NCBI GenBank assembly: GCA_017445115.1
Contig: JAFSUU010000010.1
Coordinates: forward strand, 1-64,000
DNA length: 64,000 nt
Origin: Clostridia bacterium
GTDB taxonomy: Bacteria > Bacillota_A > Clostridia > Oscillospirales > CAG-272
Direction of reading: 5' to 3'
The first letter of the stretch is position 1. Every line of letters begins with the position of its first letter. A program made the position numbers and the translations under genes. Below, piece by piece: positions 31,925-40,848 of this stretch. The notes under the pieces were generated by a model. That model searched no databases and had not been told where the DNA came from. It saw only the letters and a list, made by a program, of their open reading frames with translations.

Positions 31925-32796
31925 TCAAGACACCCCCTTTCAGAGAGCGCTTCTTTTATGACCGCGGCGCATTCGTCGGGATCGAAGACGTCGAGCGGTA
32001 CGTCGAGCCCCGCGTCGCGAAGGCGCCACAAAAACTCCGTTGTCTGCGGAACGTCAAGCCCCGCTTCCCACAGCTCTTCGGCGCGGCAGAATATTTCTCT
32101 CGGCGTGCCGTCCATGATTATCCCGCCGTTTTCCATAACGATCACGCGGTCAGCTTCAGACGCTTCATTCATATAGTGAGTGATCAAAACCACCGTTATT
32201 CCCTCTTCACGGTTAAGACGAATGATATTCTTCATAACTTCGCGTCTGCCGAGAGGGTCGAGCATCGCGGTGCTCTCGTCGAAGATTATACAGCGGCGTT
32301 TCATAGCGAGAGCGCCGGCTATCGCCACTCTCTGCTTCTGACCTCCCGAAAGCCTTGACGCGGAGTGACGCGCGTATTCGCTCATCCCGACCGCCGAAAG
32401 CGCGTCGTCAACACGTTTTCTTATTTCTTCGGACGGTATCCCGAGATTTTCGGGACCGAACGCAACGTCGTCTTCAACTATCGTTGCAACTATCTGGTTG
32501 TCCGGGTTCTGAAAGACCATTCCGACGCTTCTTCTCGCGCCGTATATGTCGTCCTCGGTAGTGTTCTCGTCCGTGACTTCCACTCCGTCGACGACAAGTC
32601 TGCCCGAATCCGGCACATTTATCATACATAAGAGCTTTGCAAGAGTGGACTTTCCGCTTCCGTTTCTGCCGAGGATAGCGGTAAAAGTACCCTCTTCTAT
32701 TTCAAAACTCACGTTTTTAAGTGCCTCAACGCGCTCTTCCGGAGTATCTCCCTCGTAAGCAAAAGACACGTTTTCAGCTGTAATAATCCTGCTCAT
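31921..32796 (-). CDS. ecfA1: energy-coupling factor ATPase A1
   Basis: 291 residues: Walker A GRNGSGKS, Q-loop VFQNPDNQIV, signature LSGGQKQRVAIAG, Walker B CIIFDESTAMLD and H-loop VLITHYMNEA. The S in the Walker B region (DES instead of DEP) and FQNPDNQ are usual for EcfA1. It is the first of the three ECF genes and follows the methyltransferase gene by 24 bases. Confidence 0.94.
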   Translation of the reverse strand: MSRIITAENVSFAYEGDTPEERVEALKNVSFEIEEGTFTAILGRNGSGKSTLAKLLCMINVPDSGRLVVDGVEVTDENTTEDDIYGARRSVGMVFQNPDNQIVATIVEDDVAFGPENLGIPSEEIRKRVDDALSAVGMSEYARHSASRLSGGQKQRVAIAGALAMKRRCIIFDESTAMLDPLGRREVMKNIIRLNREEGITVVLITHYMNEASEADRVIVMENGGIIMDGTPREIFCRAEELWEAGLDVPQTTEFLWRLRDAGLDVPLDVFDPDECAAVIKEALSERGCLE

Positions 32797-32820
32797 TTTA
32801 CTCCGTATTTCTTTTCTTGT

Positions 32821-33711
32821 TCAATCAAATCTCATTTCAAATCTCGCCGACGCTCCTGCGGGAAGAACGAGCCCGCTTGACGTCACCGGAAGCCCTGTTT
32901 CTCCTACCTCAAGCGTACCGCAAGACGCGGCGCGGCGCGGGATCGCTCTCATCAGCATATATCCCATCGATGCAGGGGAAAGTCCGGTAGTATACGAATT
33001 GATCAGGAAGAACAGCGGCTCATCGGAAAGAAGCGACGCGGCGAGTTTTATAAGCTCGTCAGCACACTCTTCGAGTTTCCACATTTCTCCCGAAGGACCT
33101 CTGCCGTATGACGGAGGGTCCATTATGATCCCGTCGTATTTGTGTCCTCTTCTGATCTCGCGTTCAACAAATTTCTTACAATCGTCTACGATATATCTGA
33201 CCGGCGCGTCAGCAAGTCCCGACAGCGCAAGATTCTCTTTAGCGGCGCCGACCATACCTTTTGACGCGTCGACGTGACACACCTCGGCTCCCGCTGATGC
33301 CGCGGCGGCTGTAGCGCCTCCGGTATACGCGAAAAGATTGAGCACTTTCGGCCTTCCTTCAAATCCGGAGCCGATCGCCCGTTTGATTATGTCGGAAAAC
33401 CAGTCCCAGTTTGTCGCCTGCTCGGGAAACAAGCCCGTATGCTTGAAGCCCATCGGACGGAGTCTGAAAGTAAGCTCTCCGTATTTGATGCACCAGCTCT
33501 CCGGCATATTGTTGACTGTCCACGAGCCTCCGCCGCTCTTCGATCTGCGGTATACACCGCTCGCGCGGCGCCATCTCGGATCGAATCTTTCGCCGTGCCA
33601 GATTATCTGAGGATCGGGGCGTATAAGGATCTCTTTGCCCCACCTTTCGAGCCTTTCGCCGCCGTCGGCGTCAATCAGCTCGTAATCTTTCCATCTATTA
33701 CTGATCCACAT
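32821..33711 (-). CDS. class I SAM-dependent methyltransferase (RlmI/PF10672-like)
   Basis: 296 residues. The SAM-binding motif I is LNLFAYTGGATAAAASAGA, the acidic end of strand two is VCHVDASKG, and the catalytic loop is IMDPPSYGRG, the DPPxYG-type seen in rRNA large-subunit methyltransferases RlmI and relatives. It lacks the PUA domain of RlmI, in keeping with shorter Clostridial homologues. The likely substrate is 23S rRNA, but that is inference. It lies between ruvC and the ECF genes; eight bases separate it from the ruvC stop. Confidence 0.85.
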   Translation of the reverse strand: MWISNRWKDYELIDADGGERLERWGKEILIRPDPQIIWHGERFDPRWRRASGVYRRSKSGGGSWTVNNMPESWCIKYGELTFRLRPMGFKHTGLFPEQATNWDWFSDIIKRAIGSGFEGRPKVLNLFAYTGGATAAAASAGAEVCHVDASKGMVGAAKENLALSGLADAPVRYIVDDCKKFVEREIRRGHKYDGIIMDPPSYGRGPSGEMWKLEECADELIKLAASLLSDEPLFFLINSYTTGLSPASMGYMLMRAIPRRAASCGTLEVGETGLPVTSSGLVLPAGASARFEMRFD

Positions 33712-33718
33712 AGTTCAC

Positions 33719-34216
33719 TCACATTTTATAGTATTTGCTGAGAGCCGAAGCTCCGACGTTCGCATGACAGACCGCAAGTGCGAGCGCGTCGGCGGTATCG
33801 TCCGGCTTCGGAGGCTTCGGGAGTTTCAATATAGTCGTCACCATCGCTATGACCTGCCGCTTTTCAGCGCGTCCGTATCCTACGACCGCCTGCTTGACTT
33901 GAAGCGGGGTGTACTCGAATATCGGTATCCCGTGCATCTTGGCCGCGAGAAGAATAACGCCCCTCGCTTCCGCGACGACGATACCCGTCTTTTGGTTCGT
34001 ATTCCAGAAGAGCTCTTCGACCGCCATTGCGTCCGGCTTGTACTCCTCCATGAGATTTGAGAGCCCGGTGTATATCGTTTGCAGCCTCTCTTCAACGGGG
34101 TGACCGGCAGGCGTCTGAATCGAATCGTAGGCGAGCGTTTTGTATTTGAAATTTTCAGAGTCAATTACTCCCCAGCCCACGATGGCGATGCCGGGGTCGA
34201 TCCCAAGTATTCTCAC
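33719..34216 (-). CDS. ruvC: Holliday junction endonuclease RuvC
   Basis: Start set at a GTG (34216) because GGAGAA lies seven bases upstream and the protein then opens MRILGIDPG as RuvC does; an ATG 15 bases upstream lacks a binding site. The 165 residues contain the first active-site aspartate in GIDPG, MAVEELFW (glutamate) and the final D-x-x-DALA group in KPDDTADALALAVCH. RuvC resolves Holliday junctions as a dimer bound to RuvAB. It is divergent from yfhO-ruvA-ruvB and has its own promoter. Confidence 0.94.
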   Translation of the reverse strand: MRILGIDPGIAIVGWGVIDSENFKYKTLAYDSIQTPAGHPVEERLQTIYTGLSNLMEEYKPDAMAVEELFWNTNQKTGIVVAEARGVILLAAKMHGIPIFEYTPLQVKQAVVGYGRAEKRQVIAMVTTILKLPKPPKPDDTADALALAVCHANVGASALSKYYKM

Positions 34217-34250
34217 GGCATAGTTCTCCATTTTATTTTCATAGTATAAT

Positions 34251-34279
34251 ATTATATCAAATTTTAATTTAATAGTCAA
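34251..34279 (-). promoter_or_regulatory. promoter of ruvC
   Basis: Minus strand TTGACT (34274-34279) and TATAAT (34251-34256), 17-base spacer, 35 bases before the GTG start. It may drive the whole minus-strand run down to mrp. Confidence 0.7.
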
Positions 34280-34336
34280 TATCCGGATTTAATATATTTT
34301 AACGCGCGCAAAAAATTGAGTAAATCGGCTATTAAC

Positions 34337-34365
34337 TTTACAATCGGCAAAAAGTATGGTATAAT
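34337..34365 (+). promoter_or_regulatory. promoter of yfhO-ruvA-ruvB
   Basis: TTTACA (34337-34342) and TATAAT (34360-34365), 17-base spacer, with TGG before the -10. Confidence 0.7.
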
Positions 34366-34384
34366 AATTGTGATTTTGGTTAAA

Positions 34385-34405
34385 AAGGAGCGCGGTCCCC
34401 CGCGC
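34385..34405 (+). promoter_or_regulatory. Shine-Dalgarno and spacer hairpin of the yfhO-like gene
   Basis: AAGGAG (34385-34390) is 26 bases from the only plausible start (ATG at 34417). Between them GCGCGG (34390-34395) and CCGCGC (34400-34405) can form a six-pair hairpin with loop TCCC. If folded, the effective distance drops to about 11 bases, within the functional range. Confidence 0.5.
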
Positions 34406-34416
34406 GGTCACGATAT

Positions 34417-37365
34417 ATGGACGATAGATTTGACGACGCCGTATCCGGCGATGCGGTGTCCGTAAGAATAGCCGAGCCGGCAGGGCGGATAAGGTCGTAT
34501 TTTGACAGACTTCGAGCGTATCTTTACGGAAAAAAATATCTCGGATTCTGCTTTCTGATCCCCGCGTTTCTCCTGCTTCTCGCATATCTTTTCAGAGGGG
34601 TTTACCCCGCAAGTACGGGTTCGGTACTCGTTCTTGACCTCAACGGTCAGTACGTCTATTTTCACGAGGCTCTGCGCGATATAATCACGGACGGCGGCAG
34701 CTTCGTTTATTCCTTCAGGCGCGCTCTCGGCGGAGAGTTCATGGGCATTTTCGCCTACTATCTTGCAAGCCCTCTCACGTTTATTGTCGCGCTGTTCCCG
34801 AAAGAACATATCACGGAAGCGATCTACTTCCTTCTCGTTTTGAAATGCGGCCTTTGCGGTTTCACTTTCGGCATCTTTGCTCACAAGACAAGACCGCGCC
34901 ATCCGCTGACTACGATAACTTTCTCCGTGATGTGGGCGCTCTGCTCATTCGCGGTCGTGATGCAGCACAACCTCATGTGGACCGACTGCATCATCCTCTT
35001 CCCTCTGATACTTCTGGGAATACAAAAGATAGTGAAAGAGGGAAAGATCTCGCTCTACGTTATAACCCTCTCGCTCGCGGTGCTCTCCAACTTCTATATA
35101 GGATATATGGTCTGCATTTTCTCCGGAGTCTACTTCTTCCTCTACTATGCGTCGAAGAACAGATCAGAGAGAAATCCGCGCGGCGTGAAGATCCACTTCG
35201 GGAAGAGCTTTCTCCGCTTTGTTCTTGCCTCGCTCTGCGCGATATGCATCTCGGCTGTCATAATCCTTCCCACCTATTACTCGCTTTCCCTCGGCAAGTC
35301 AGACTTTTCCGATCCGAACTTTGTACCGTCTATGAAATTCAATCTTGCCGATATGTTCACGAAATTCTACTTCGGATCATACGACAACGTGCGTCCGGAC
35401 GGACTTCCGTTCCTGTATACGGGCACTCTGACGCTTCTCGTAGCTCCGCTCTATTTCGTTTGCAAAAAGATAGCGATACGGGAAAAAATAGTCTCCGCGG
35501 TGACGTTCATTTTCTTCACTGTAAGCATGAACATCACGACGCTCGACCTCGTTTGGCACGGATTTCAAAAGCCGAACTGGCTGAATTACAGATATGCGTT
35601 CATGCTTTGCTTCTTCCTCGTCTTCTGGGGGATGAGGGCGTTCGAGCATATCAGAGAGATCAGTTTCAAATGGGTCATCGCAACTTTTGCGCTGACGAGC
35701 GCAGTGCTGATAATTTTCCAGAAGATCGGTTACGATAATCTGCCCAACATGAGGGCGATACTCCCCTCGCTTCTCATTGCTTTCGTTCTTCTGTGTATTG
35801 TCAGAGGAGTGCGGTCGAACAGCCTTCGCCGCGAGACCGGAGCGCGCACCGCGCTGCTGATCTTCATCTGTGCGGAAATGCTCGCATCAACTCTTGTCAA
35901 CTTCAACGACCTTGACAATGACGTATCTTTTTCAAGCAGAAGCAGATATCGCGATTTCATCGACCGCGTGTCCGTCGCGGTCGCGGATATAAACGAACAC
36001 GACTCCTCGTTCTACCGGACCGAAAAGACTTTTATGAAAAAAACGAACGACAATATGGCGCTCGGGATCTTCGGTCTTTCCGGCTCTACGTCCACGCTGA
36101 ACGCGGAAACGATAAAATTTCTTCAGCGCCTCGGATTCGCATCAAAATCACACTGGACTAAATACATCGGCGAAACTCCCGTTTCCGACTCATTGCTCGG
36201 AGTAAAATATATCATAGCCAAGGATGGCGACGTCGTAAACGAGGTAAACGAGATCTTCGACTATCCGGACAAAGATATGACGGTTTATGAAAATCCGTTC
36301 GCGCTGTCGATTGCGACGGCGGTCTCGACAAAGCTGACAAACGCTCCGTTTACCGACGAAGGGACGGTTTCGCCGTTTGACAGAATGAACGACCTCGTTT
36401 CATATATGCTCGGCACTCCCGACGCCGACGGAGTTTTCAGAGAAGCCGAACTTCTTTCGATCTCTACGGAGAATATCACGGAAACGAACGTCGCAAATCA
36501 TTACAAATACGCAAAAACGGACACCGAGCGTTCGGCGAGAGTCAATTATACGATCAAAGTCGATTCGACCGATCCGATATACTGCTATTTTCCCAGCAAA
36601 TACACCCGTCTGTCCGAGCTGATAGTTAACGGCCAGGAGATCGGATCGTATTACGACAGCGAGAGCTATATAATATACTGCATCGGCAGATTCTCACCCG
36701 GAGAAACCGTTACCGTCACGCTGAAACTTGAAAAATCGGAGCTTTACGTTGACCGCAGCGTATCATATTTCCGCTATCTCGATACAAACCGGTTTGAAGA
36801 AGCGTTCAGAACGCTCGGCGAATATCCTCTTACCGTCAGCGAATGGACAGAGGATTCGATCTACGGAACGATCACCGTTCCGGAAGACAGAACACAGATC
36901 TACACTTCCATTCCGTATGACGCCGGCTGGGTCGTCTGCTGCGACGGGGAAAGAGTCGAGACCTCAGACGTTCTCTCCGGGCTTCTCACATTCACTCTCG
37001 AGCCCGGAGAGCACGAGCTCTCGATGGAATACAAACCGGAATGCGTAAAACAAGGCAATATCATATCAATTCTCGGTCTTATCGCGTTTATCCTGATCGC
37101 AGTCAGCAATAAACTCCTCCTCTCCTCCGCAAAGAAAAAGAGAGAGGCGCTCCGCGCCGCGCTGCCGGCTCCGGACGGCACGGACGGTTCCGGTTTTTCC
37201 GAAGAACAGCCGGAAACAGAATGCCGTGAGACGGAAGATACTACCGATACTTCCGATGTTCCCGATATTTCCGGTACGGCTGAAAACGAAAAAGAGAACG
37301 AAACGGTCAACACACAAACTTGCGAAACCGAAGATACAAAAAACGATGAAGGAGCAGATCAATGA
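34417..37365 (+). CDS. YfhO-family large membrane protein
   Basis: 982 residues. After a 40-residue cytoplasmic start come about a dozen membrane helices (41 to about 480), a long extracytoplasmic region, one last helix near 890 and an acidic, low-complexity cytoplasmic tail (about 925-982, rich in E, T, D). The first loop SVLVLDLNGQYVYFHEALRD and helices resemble the GT-C type fold of YfhO proteins, which in Bacillus and Listeria glycosylate wall or lipoteichoic acids. A donor-binding acidic pair is plausible in LDLNGQ but not proven. No in-frame start other than the ATG after the spacer hairpin precedes the first helix well. It overlaps ruvA by ATGA, an unusual partner for a glycosyltransferase. 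Confidence 0.85.
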   Translation: MDDRFDDAVSGDAVSVRIAEPAGRIRSYFDRLRAYLYGKKYLGFCFLIPAFLLLLAYLFRGVYPASTGSVLVLDLNGQYVYFHEALRDIITDGGSFVYSFRRALGGEFMGIFAYYLASPLTFIVALFPKEHITEAIYFLLVLKCGLCGFTFGIFAHKTRPRHPLTTITFSVMWALCSFAVVMQHNLMWTDCIILFPLILLGIQKIVKEGKISLYVITLSLAVLSNFYIGYMVCIFSGVYFFLYYASKNRSERNPRGVKIHFGKSFLRFVLASLCAICISAVIILPTYYSLSLGKSDFSDPNFVPSMKFNLADMFTKFYFGSYDNVRPDGLPFLYTGTLTLLVAPLYFVCKKIAIREKIVSAVTFIFFTVSMNITTLDLVWHGFQKPNWLNYRYAFMLCFFLVFWGMRAFEHIREISFKWVIATFALTSAVLIIFQKIGYDNLPNMRAILPSLLIAFVLLCIVRGVRSNSLRRETGARTALLIFICAEMLASTLVNFNDLDNDVSFSSRSRYRDFIDRVSVAVADINEHDSSFYRTEKTFMKKTNDNMALGIFGLSGSTSTLNAETIKFLQRLGFASKSHWTKYIGETPVSDSLLGVKYIIAKDGDVVNEVNEIFDYPDKDMTVYENPFALSIATAVSTKLTNAPFTDEGTVSPFDRMNDLVSYMLGTPDADGVFREAELLSISTENITETNVANHYKYAKTDTERSARVNYTIKVDSTDPIYCYFPSKYTRLSELIVNGQEIGSYYDSESYIIYCIGRFSPGETVTVTLKLEKSELYVDRSVSYFRYLDTNRFEEAFRTLGEYPLTVSEWTEDSIYGTITVPEDRTQIYTSIPYDAGWVVCCDGERVETSDVLSGLLTFTLEPGEHELSMEYKPECVKQGNIISILGLIAFILIAVSNKLLLSSAKKKREALRAALPAPDGTDGSGFSEEQPETECRETEDTTDTSDVPDISGTAENEKENETVNTQTCETEDTKNDEGADQ

Positions 37366-37985
37366 TTTACTGCTTAACAGGCGAGCTCATCATGCTCGAC
37401 GCGCTGAATTACACCGCGGTCATCGACTGCGCGGGCGTCGGATATAAGACGACGATCACCTCCAACACGCTCAGCGCGCTTTCTCAACTCTCCGGAAAAG
37501 AAGTCCGCATCTACACTCACATGCAGGTCAGCGAAAACTCCGTGGAGCTTTACGGCTTTTTCGACACGGACGAGCTCGAGGCATTCAAATTGCTTATCAC
37601 GGTATCCGGTATCGGTCCGAAGGGCGCCATGGCGGTCCTGTCCGCAATGAAACCGTACGAGCTCTCCCTTGCCATCGCGTCGGAGGATTCCAAGACGATA
37701 TCGCGGGCGCAGGGCGTCGGAGCTAAAACCGCGGCGAGAATAGTGCTGGAGCTTAAGGATAAATTCACAAAAGCGTTCCCTGTTCCGGGAGCGGGAGAGA
37801 CGGTCAAAACCGTATCGAGAACTCCCGTCTCACGCGGCGAGGCGTCAAAGCTGTCCGACGCGAGAGATGCGCTTACAGTTCTCGGATTTTCGAGAACGGA
37901 AGCGACGAACGCGCTAAAAAACGCGGACACTTCCAAGCCGCTTGAAGATATCGTAAAAGACGCGCTCGCGTCTTTGATGAAGTGA
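37362..37985 (+). CDS. ruvA: Holliday junction branch migration protein RuvA
   Basis: 207 residues: the OB-fold domain ([27 protein letters not shown]), two helix-hairpin-helix motifs ([14 protein letters not shown] and [19 protein letters not shown]) and the C-terminal three-helix domain that binds RuvB ([19 protein letters not shown]). It holds the four-way junction while RuvB pumps DNA. Translation is coupled to the yfhO-like gene by ATGA. Confidence 0.95.
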   Translation: MIYCLTGELIMLDALNYTAVIDCAGVGYKTTITSNTLSALSQLSGKEVRIYTHMQVSENSVELYGFFDTDELEAFKLLITVSGIGPKGAMAVLSAMKPYELSLAIASEDSKTISRAQGVGAKTAARIVLELKDKFTKAFPVPGAGETVKTVSRTPVSRGEASKLSDARDALTVLGFSRTEATNALKNADTSKPLEDIVKDALASLMK

Positions 37986-38001
37986 GAGAAAGGAGAACGG
38001 T

Positions 38002-39066
38002 ATGACATTTACAGACGACGAAGAATTCGCCACCGAGCTTGAAAACCGGATGGTAGATACAGAGTATACGAGCGAAGACCGTGACACCGAGTTTTCTCTT
38101 CGCCCTCACACACTCGAAGAATATATCGGTCAGGAAAAAGCGAAAGAGATTCTGAAAATTTATATCGACGCCGCAAAGCTTCGTGGCGACTGCCTCGACC
38201 ATATCCTTCTCTGGGGTCCTCCCGGACTCGGCAAGACAACACTTGCGGGCATCATAGCTTCGGAGCTCGGAGTCAACTTCAGAGTGACCTCCGGTCCTGC
38301 GATTGAAAAGCAGGGAGACCTCGCGGCGCTCCTGACGAATCTCGCCGAAGGGGACGTGCTGTTTATCGACGAGATACACCGTCTGTCCCGAAACATAGAG
38401 GAGATCCTCTACCCCGCTATGGAGGACTTTCAGCTTGACATTATCATAGGAAAAGGTCCTGCGGCAAGGTCGATCCGTCTGCCGCTCCCGCGCTTCACTC
38501 TGATCGGAGCGACGACGCGTCAGGGACAGTTGACACAACCTCTTCGCGACCGTTTCGGTATACCGCTCAAACTTGAGCTCTACACCTCGGAAGAGCTGAC
38601 CGAGATCGTCGAGAGAAGCGCTGAGATACTCAACGTGCCGATAACAAAAGAGGGGGCTATGGAGATCGCCTCCAGATCCCGCGGCACGCCCCGTATCGCA
38701 AACCGTTTTCTGAAGAGAGTCCGCGATTTTGCACAGGTGAGAGGGGACGGAGAGATTACCCTTGAAGCGGCAAGAGCGGCGCTCGACCTTCTCGACGTCG
38801 ACCGTCTGGGACTTGACAATATCGACCGCCGAATGCTGGAAACGATAATCAAATTCTACGACGGAGGTCCGGTAGGACTTGAGACCATCGCCGCGACGAC
38901 CGGCGAGGAATCGATAACTCTCGAGGACGTTTATGAGCCTTATCTGCTCCAGATCGGATTCTTATCCCGCACTCCGAGAGGAAGATGCGTAACGCGTCTC
39001 GCTTATGAGCATCTCGGCATCCCGTATAAACCGTCCGGCACCGACGTTCAGCTTCAGCTCGATTAA
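38002..39066 (+). CDS. ruvB: Holliday junction helicase RuvB
   Basis: 354 residues: [11 protein letters not shown], Walker [10 protein letters not shown], Walker [11 protein letters not shown], sensor GATTRQG, arginine finger region and a C-terminal winged helix ([17 protein letters not shown]). It drives branch migration as a hexamer on RuvA-bound junctions. AAAGGAG stands before the ATG, 16 bases after the ruvA stop. Confidence 0.96.
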   Translation: MTFTDDEEFATELENRMVDTEYTSEDRDTEFSLRPHTLEEYIGQEKAKEILKIYIDAAKLRGDCLDHILLWGPPGLGKTTLAGIIASELGVNFRVTSGPAIEKQGDLAALLTNLAEGDVLFIDEIHRLSRNIEEILYPAMEDFQLDIIIGKGPAARSIRLPLPRFTLIGATTRQGQLTQPLRDRFGIPLKLELYTSEELTEIVERSAEILNVPITKEGAMEIASRSRGTPRIANRFLKRVRDFAQVRGDGEITLEAARAALDLLDVDRLGLDNIDRRMLETIIKFYDGGPVGLETIAATTGEESITLEDVYEPYLLQIGFLSRTPRGRCVTRLAYEHLGIPYKPSGTDVQLQLD

Positions 39067-39123
39067 GCAAAAGCTCCGCGCGGCAAGGACTCTTGGATAT
39101 ATGCAAATGTAAAATATGTATAG

Positions 39124-39168
39124 GCGGCAAGCACTTTAGTCAAACGGCTAATTTGCTTGCCGCTTTTT
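39124..39168 (+). terminator. terminator after ruvB
   Basis: GCGGCAAGCA (39124-39133) pairs with TGCTTGCCGC (39154-39163), followed by TTTTT. The region 39067-39299 otherwise holds only the next promoter. Confidence 0.75.
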
Positions 39169-39217
39169 GATTATTTTACATTTAACAAAACCGTTACAAA
39201 TAAACGCGCGCATTTAT

Positions 39218-39246
39218 TTGACAAATCGGATTTTTTTTGATAATAT
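39218..39246 (+). promoter_or_regulatory. promoter of the aminotransferase-kinase genes
   Basis: TTGACA (39218-39223) and TAATAT (39241-39246), 17-base spacer, in an AT-rich stretch; a TATAAT five bases further is an alternative -10. Confidence 0.55.
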
Positions 39247-39299
39247 ATAATATTGCGATAAAGATTAATAAGTTATAAAGTTCATATCGGAGGCATTTT

Positions 39300-40847
39300 A
39301 TGTATACATCACCGAAACTTTCACTTGAAGATATTCTCGGAAACGGATACACCGACGCTCTCGTCGCCGCAAACGCGGCGCTCGGTATGCTCGGAAAAAA
39401 AGAAGCGCATCGGCTTGCAGCTGAAAAAATCGACTTTTTCCCCGCTGAAAAACAGCAAAAAAACGACGAGCTTCTCGCGTCTGTCGGCAAAGAGATCATA
39501 CCTCATTTTTATAATGACAATGACGGAGCCGCTACGGCTGCGTTTGCAAAAGCTCTATCTAAAGATTCCGCACCCGTGACCGGCGTCGGATGCTTCAGAC
39601 TCGGAGAAGACGGAAAGCTCTATCTGATCGGGAAGAGCGAACACTATCACGCTCCTCTCGGACACAGATTCGACGGATACCGTCTTATCGACAATGCGAG
39701 GGCTCTCGGAGTGCTCAACGCAACTCACAACAATACAAGAGGATACATTACGAGACTTTGCGAGCGCCGCCTCGTTCAGAGCGCAAACGGGATCGACTGG
39801 TCGGATGACGCGGCAACGGAAAAGATAATCTCATCTACCGCTCACAAAGTGCTCAACCGCGTTATCAACCTTGAGACCGGTTCCCTTTCAGTCGAAGCCG
39901 GTATCAAAATGATGCTCGCGCGTTTCTACAGACTTTCTCCCGAATTTCCGGAGCCGAAATATTACGGAAAAACGCCCGTTTTCTTCGTTATGGCGGACAA
40001 TCACGGCGGACGCGAAGCAAACTACCACGGCACGACGGTCGTCGCTCAGACGTTCCGCGGGCTCTGGCCGGAGTTCGCCGAGAAAGAAGAGAACGCCGGA
40101 ATTTACAAGGTAATCCCGGTTTCAATCAACGACATCGACGATTTCAAAGCAAAGATAGAGAAATACAACAGCGGTGAGTACAAGACCGCGGGATTTCTCC
40201 ACGAGATAGTTCTGATGAACTACGGCGGGATCAAGCTGACGAAAGAATTTTTGAACGAAGCATACGCGCTTTGTGAAAAGTTCGATACGCCGACACTTGT
40301 CGACGAGATCCAGTCCTGCATGTGGTACCGCGGATTCTTCCAGTTCAGACTTTACGACCTTAAGCCCGACTTTGTTATCATCGGCAAAGGCTTCCCGGGC
40401 GGCGAATATCCCGCGAGCAAGATCATCTGCACCGCGGAATACGACACGCTCAACCAGTTCGGCGCGCTCGTTACGAACGGACAGGAAGAGCTTGCTTCTC
40501 TCGCTTACCTTATCACAATGAACTATATGAGGACCGTCGGTGCCGAAGTTGAAAAAACAGGCGAAATGTTTGAAGCGGGACTCAAAGCAATAGCCGCCCG
40601 TCATCCGCGAACGATCGTCAAAGCGGAGGGTATGCAGCTTCTCGCGGCGCTCCACTTTGCTGATGCGGCAAAAGCGGCGGAATTCGCGAAAGAGATGAAG
40701 AAGCACTATATCGACGCTTCCGCACAGACGTATAAGCCTCATTGCCCTCCGGCACTTCTTCTGAAGCCTCCGGTAATATCTTCCGAAGCGACGGTGGAGT
40801 TCATACTCAGAACGATCGAAACGATAATCGAAGAAAAAGAGGCGTGA
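39300..40847 (+). CDS. class III PLP aminotransferase
   Basis: 515 residues. A 100-residue N-terminal extension precedes the fold type I aminotransferase core: LVDEIQSCMWYRGFFQF carries the PLP aspartate with the class III DE-Q pattern, and IIGKGFPGGEYPASKI holds the PLP lysine, probably that of IGKGF. GALVTNGQEELASLAYL follows where class III enzymes have the T-x-x-x-N/P loop. Class III members move amino groups from omega-amines, ornithine, lysine, GABA or amino sugars. The substrate is unknown; the neighbours (FGGY kinase, amidohydrolase, sugar isomerase) suggest a carbohydrate-derived one. GGAGG lies before the ATG, and the kinase gene starts right after the stop. Confidence 0.82.
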   Translation: MYTSPKLSLEDILGNGYTDALVAANAALGMLGKKEAHRLAAEKIDFFPAEKQQKNDELLASVGKEIIPHFYNDNDGAATAAFAKALSKDSAPVTGVGCFRLGEDGKLYLIGKSEHYHAPLGHRFDGYRLIDNARALGVLNATHNNTRGYITRLCERRLVQSANGIDWSDDAATEKIISSTAHKVLNRVINLETGSLSVEAGIKMMLARFYRLSPEFPEPKYYGKTPVFFVMADNHGGREANYHGTTVVAQTFRGLWPEFAEKEENAGIYKVIPVSINDIDDFKAKIEKYNSGEYKTAGFLHEIVLMNYGGIKLTKEFLNEAYALCEKFDTPTLVDEIQSCMWYRGFFQFRLYDLKPDFVIIGKGFPGGEYPASKIICTAEYDTLNQFGALVTNGQEELASLAYLITMNYMRTVGAEVEKTGEMFEAGLKAIAARHPRTIVKAEGMQLLAALHFADAAKAAEFAKEMKKHYIDASAQTYKPHCPPALLLKPPVISSEATVEFILRTIETIIEEKEA

Positions 40848-40848
40848 T

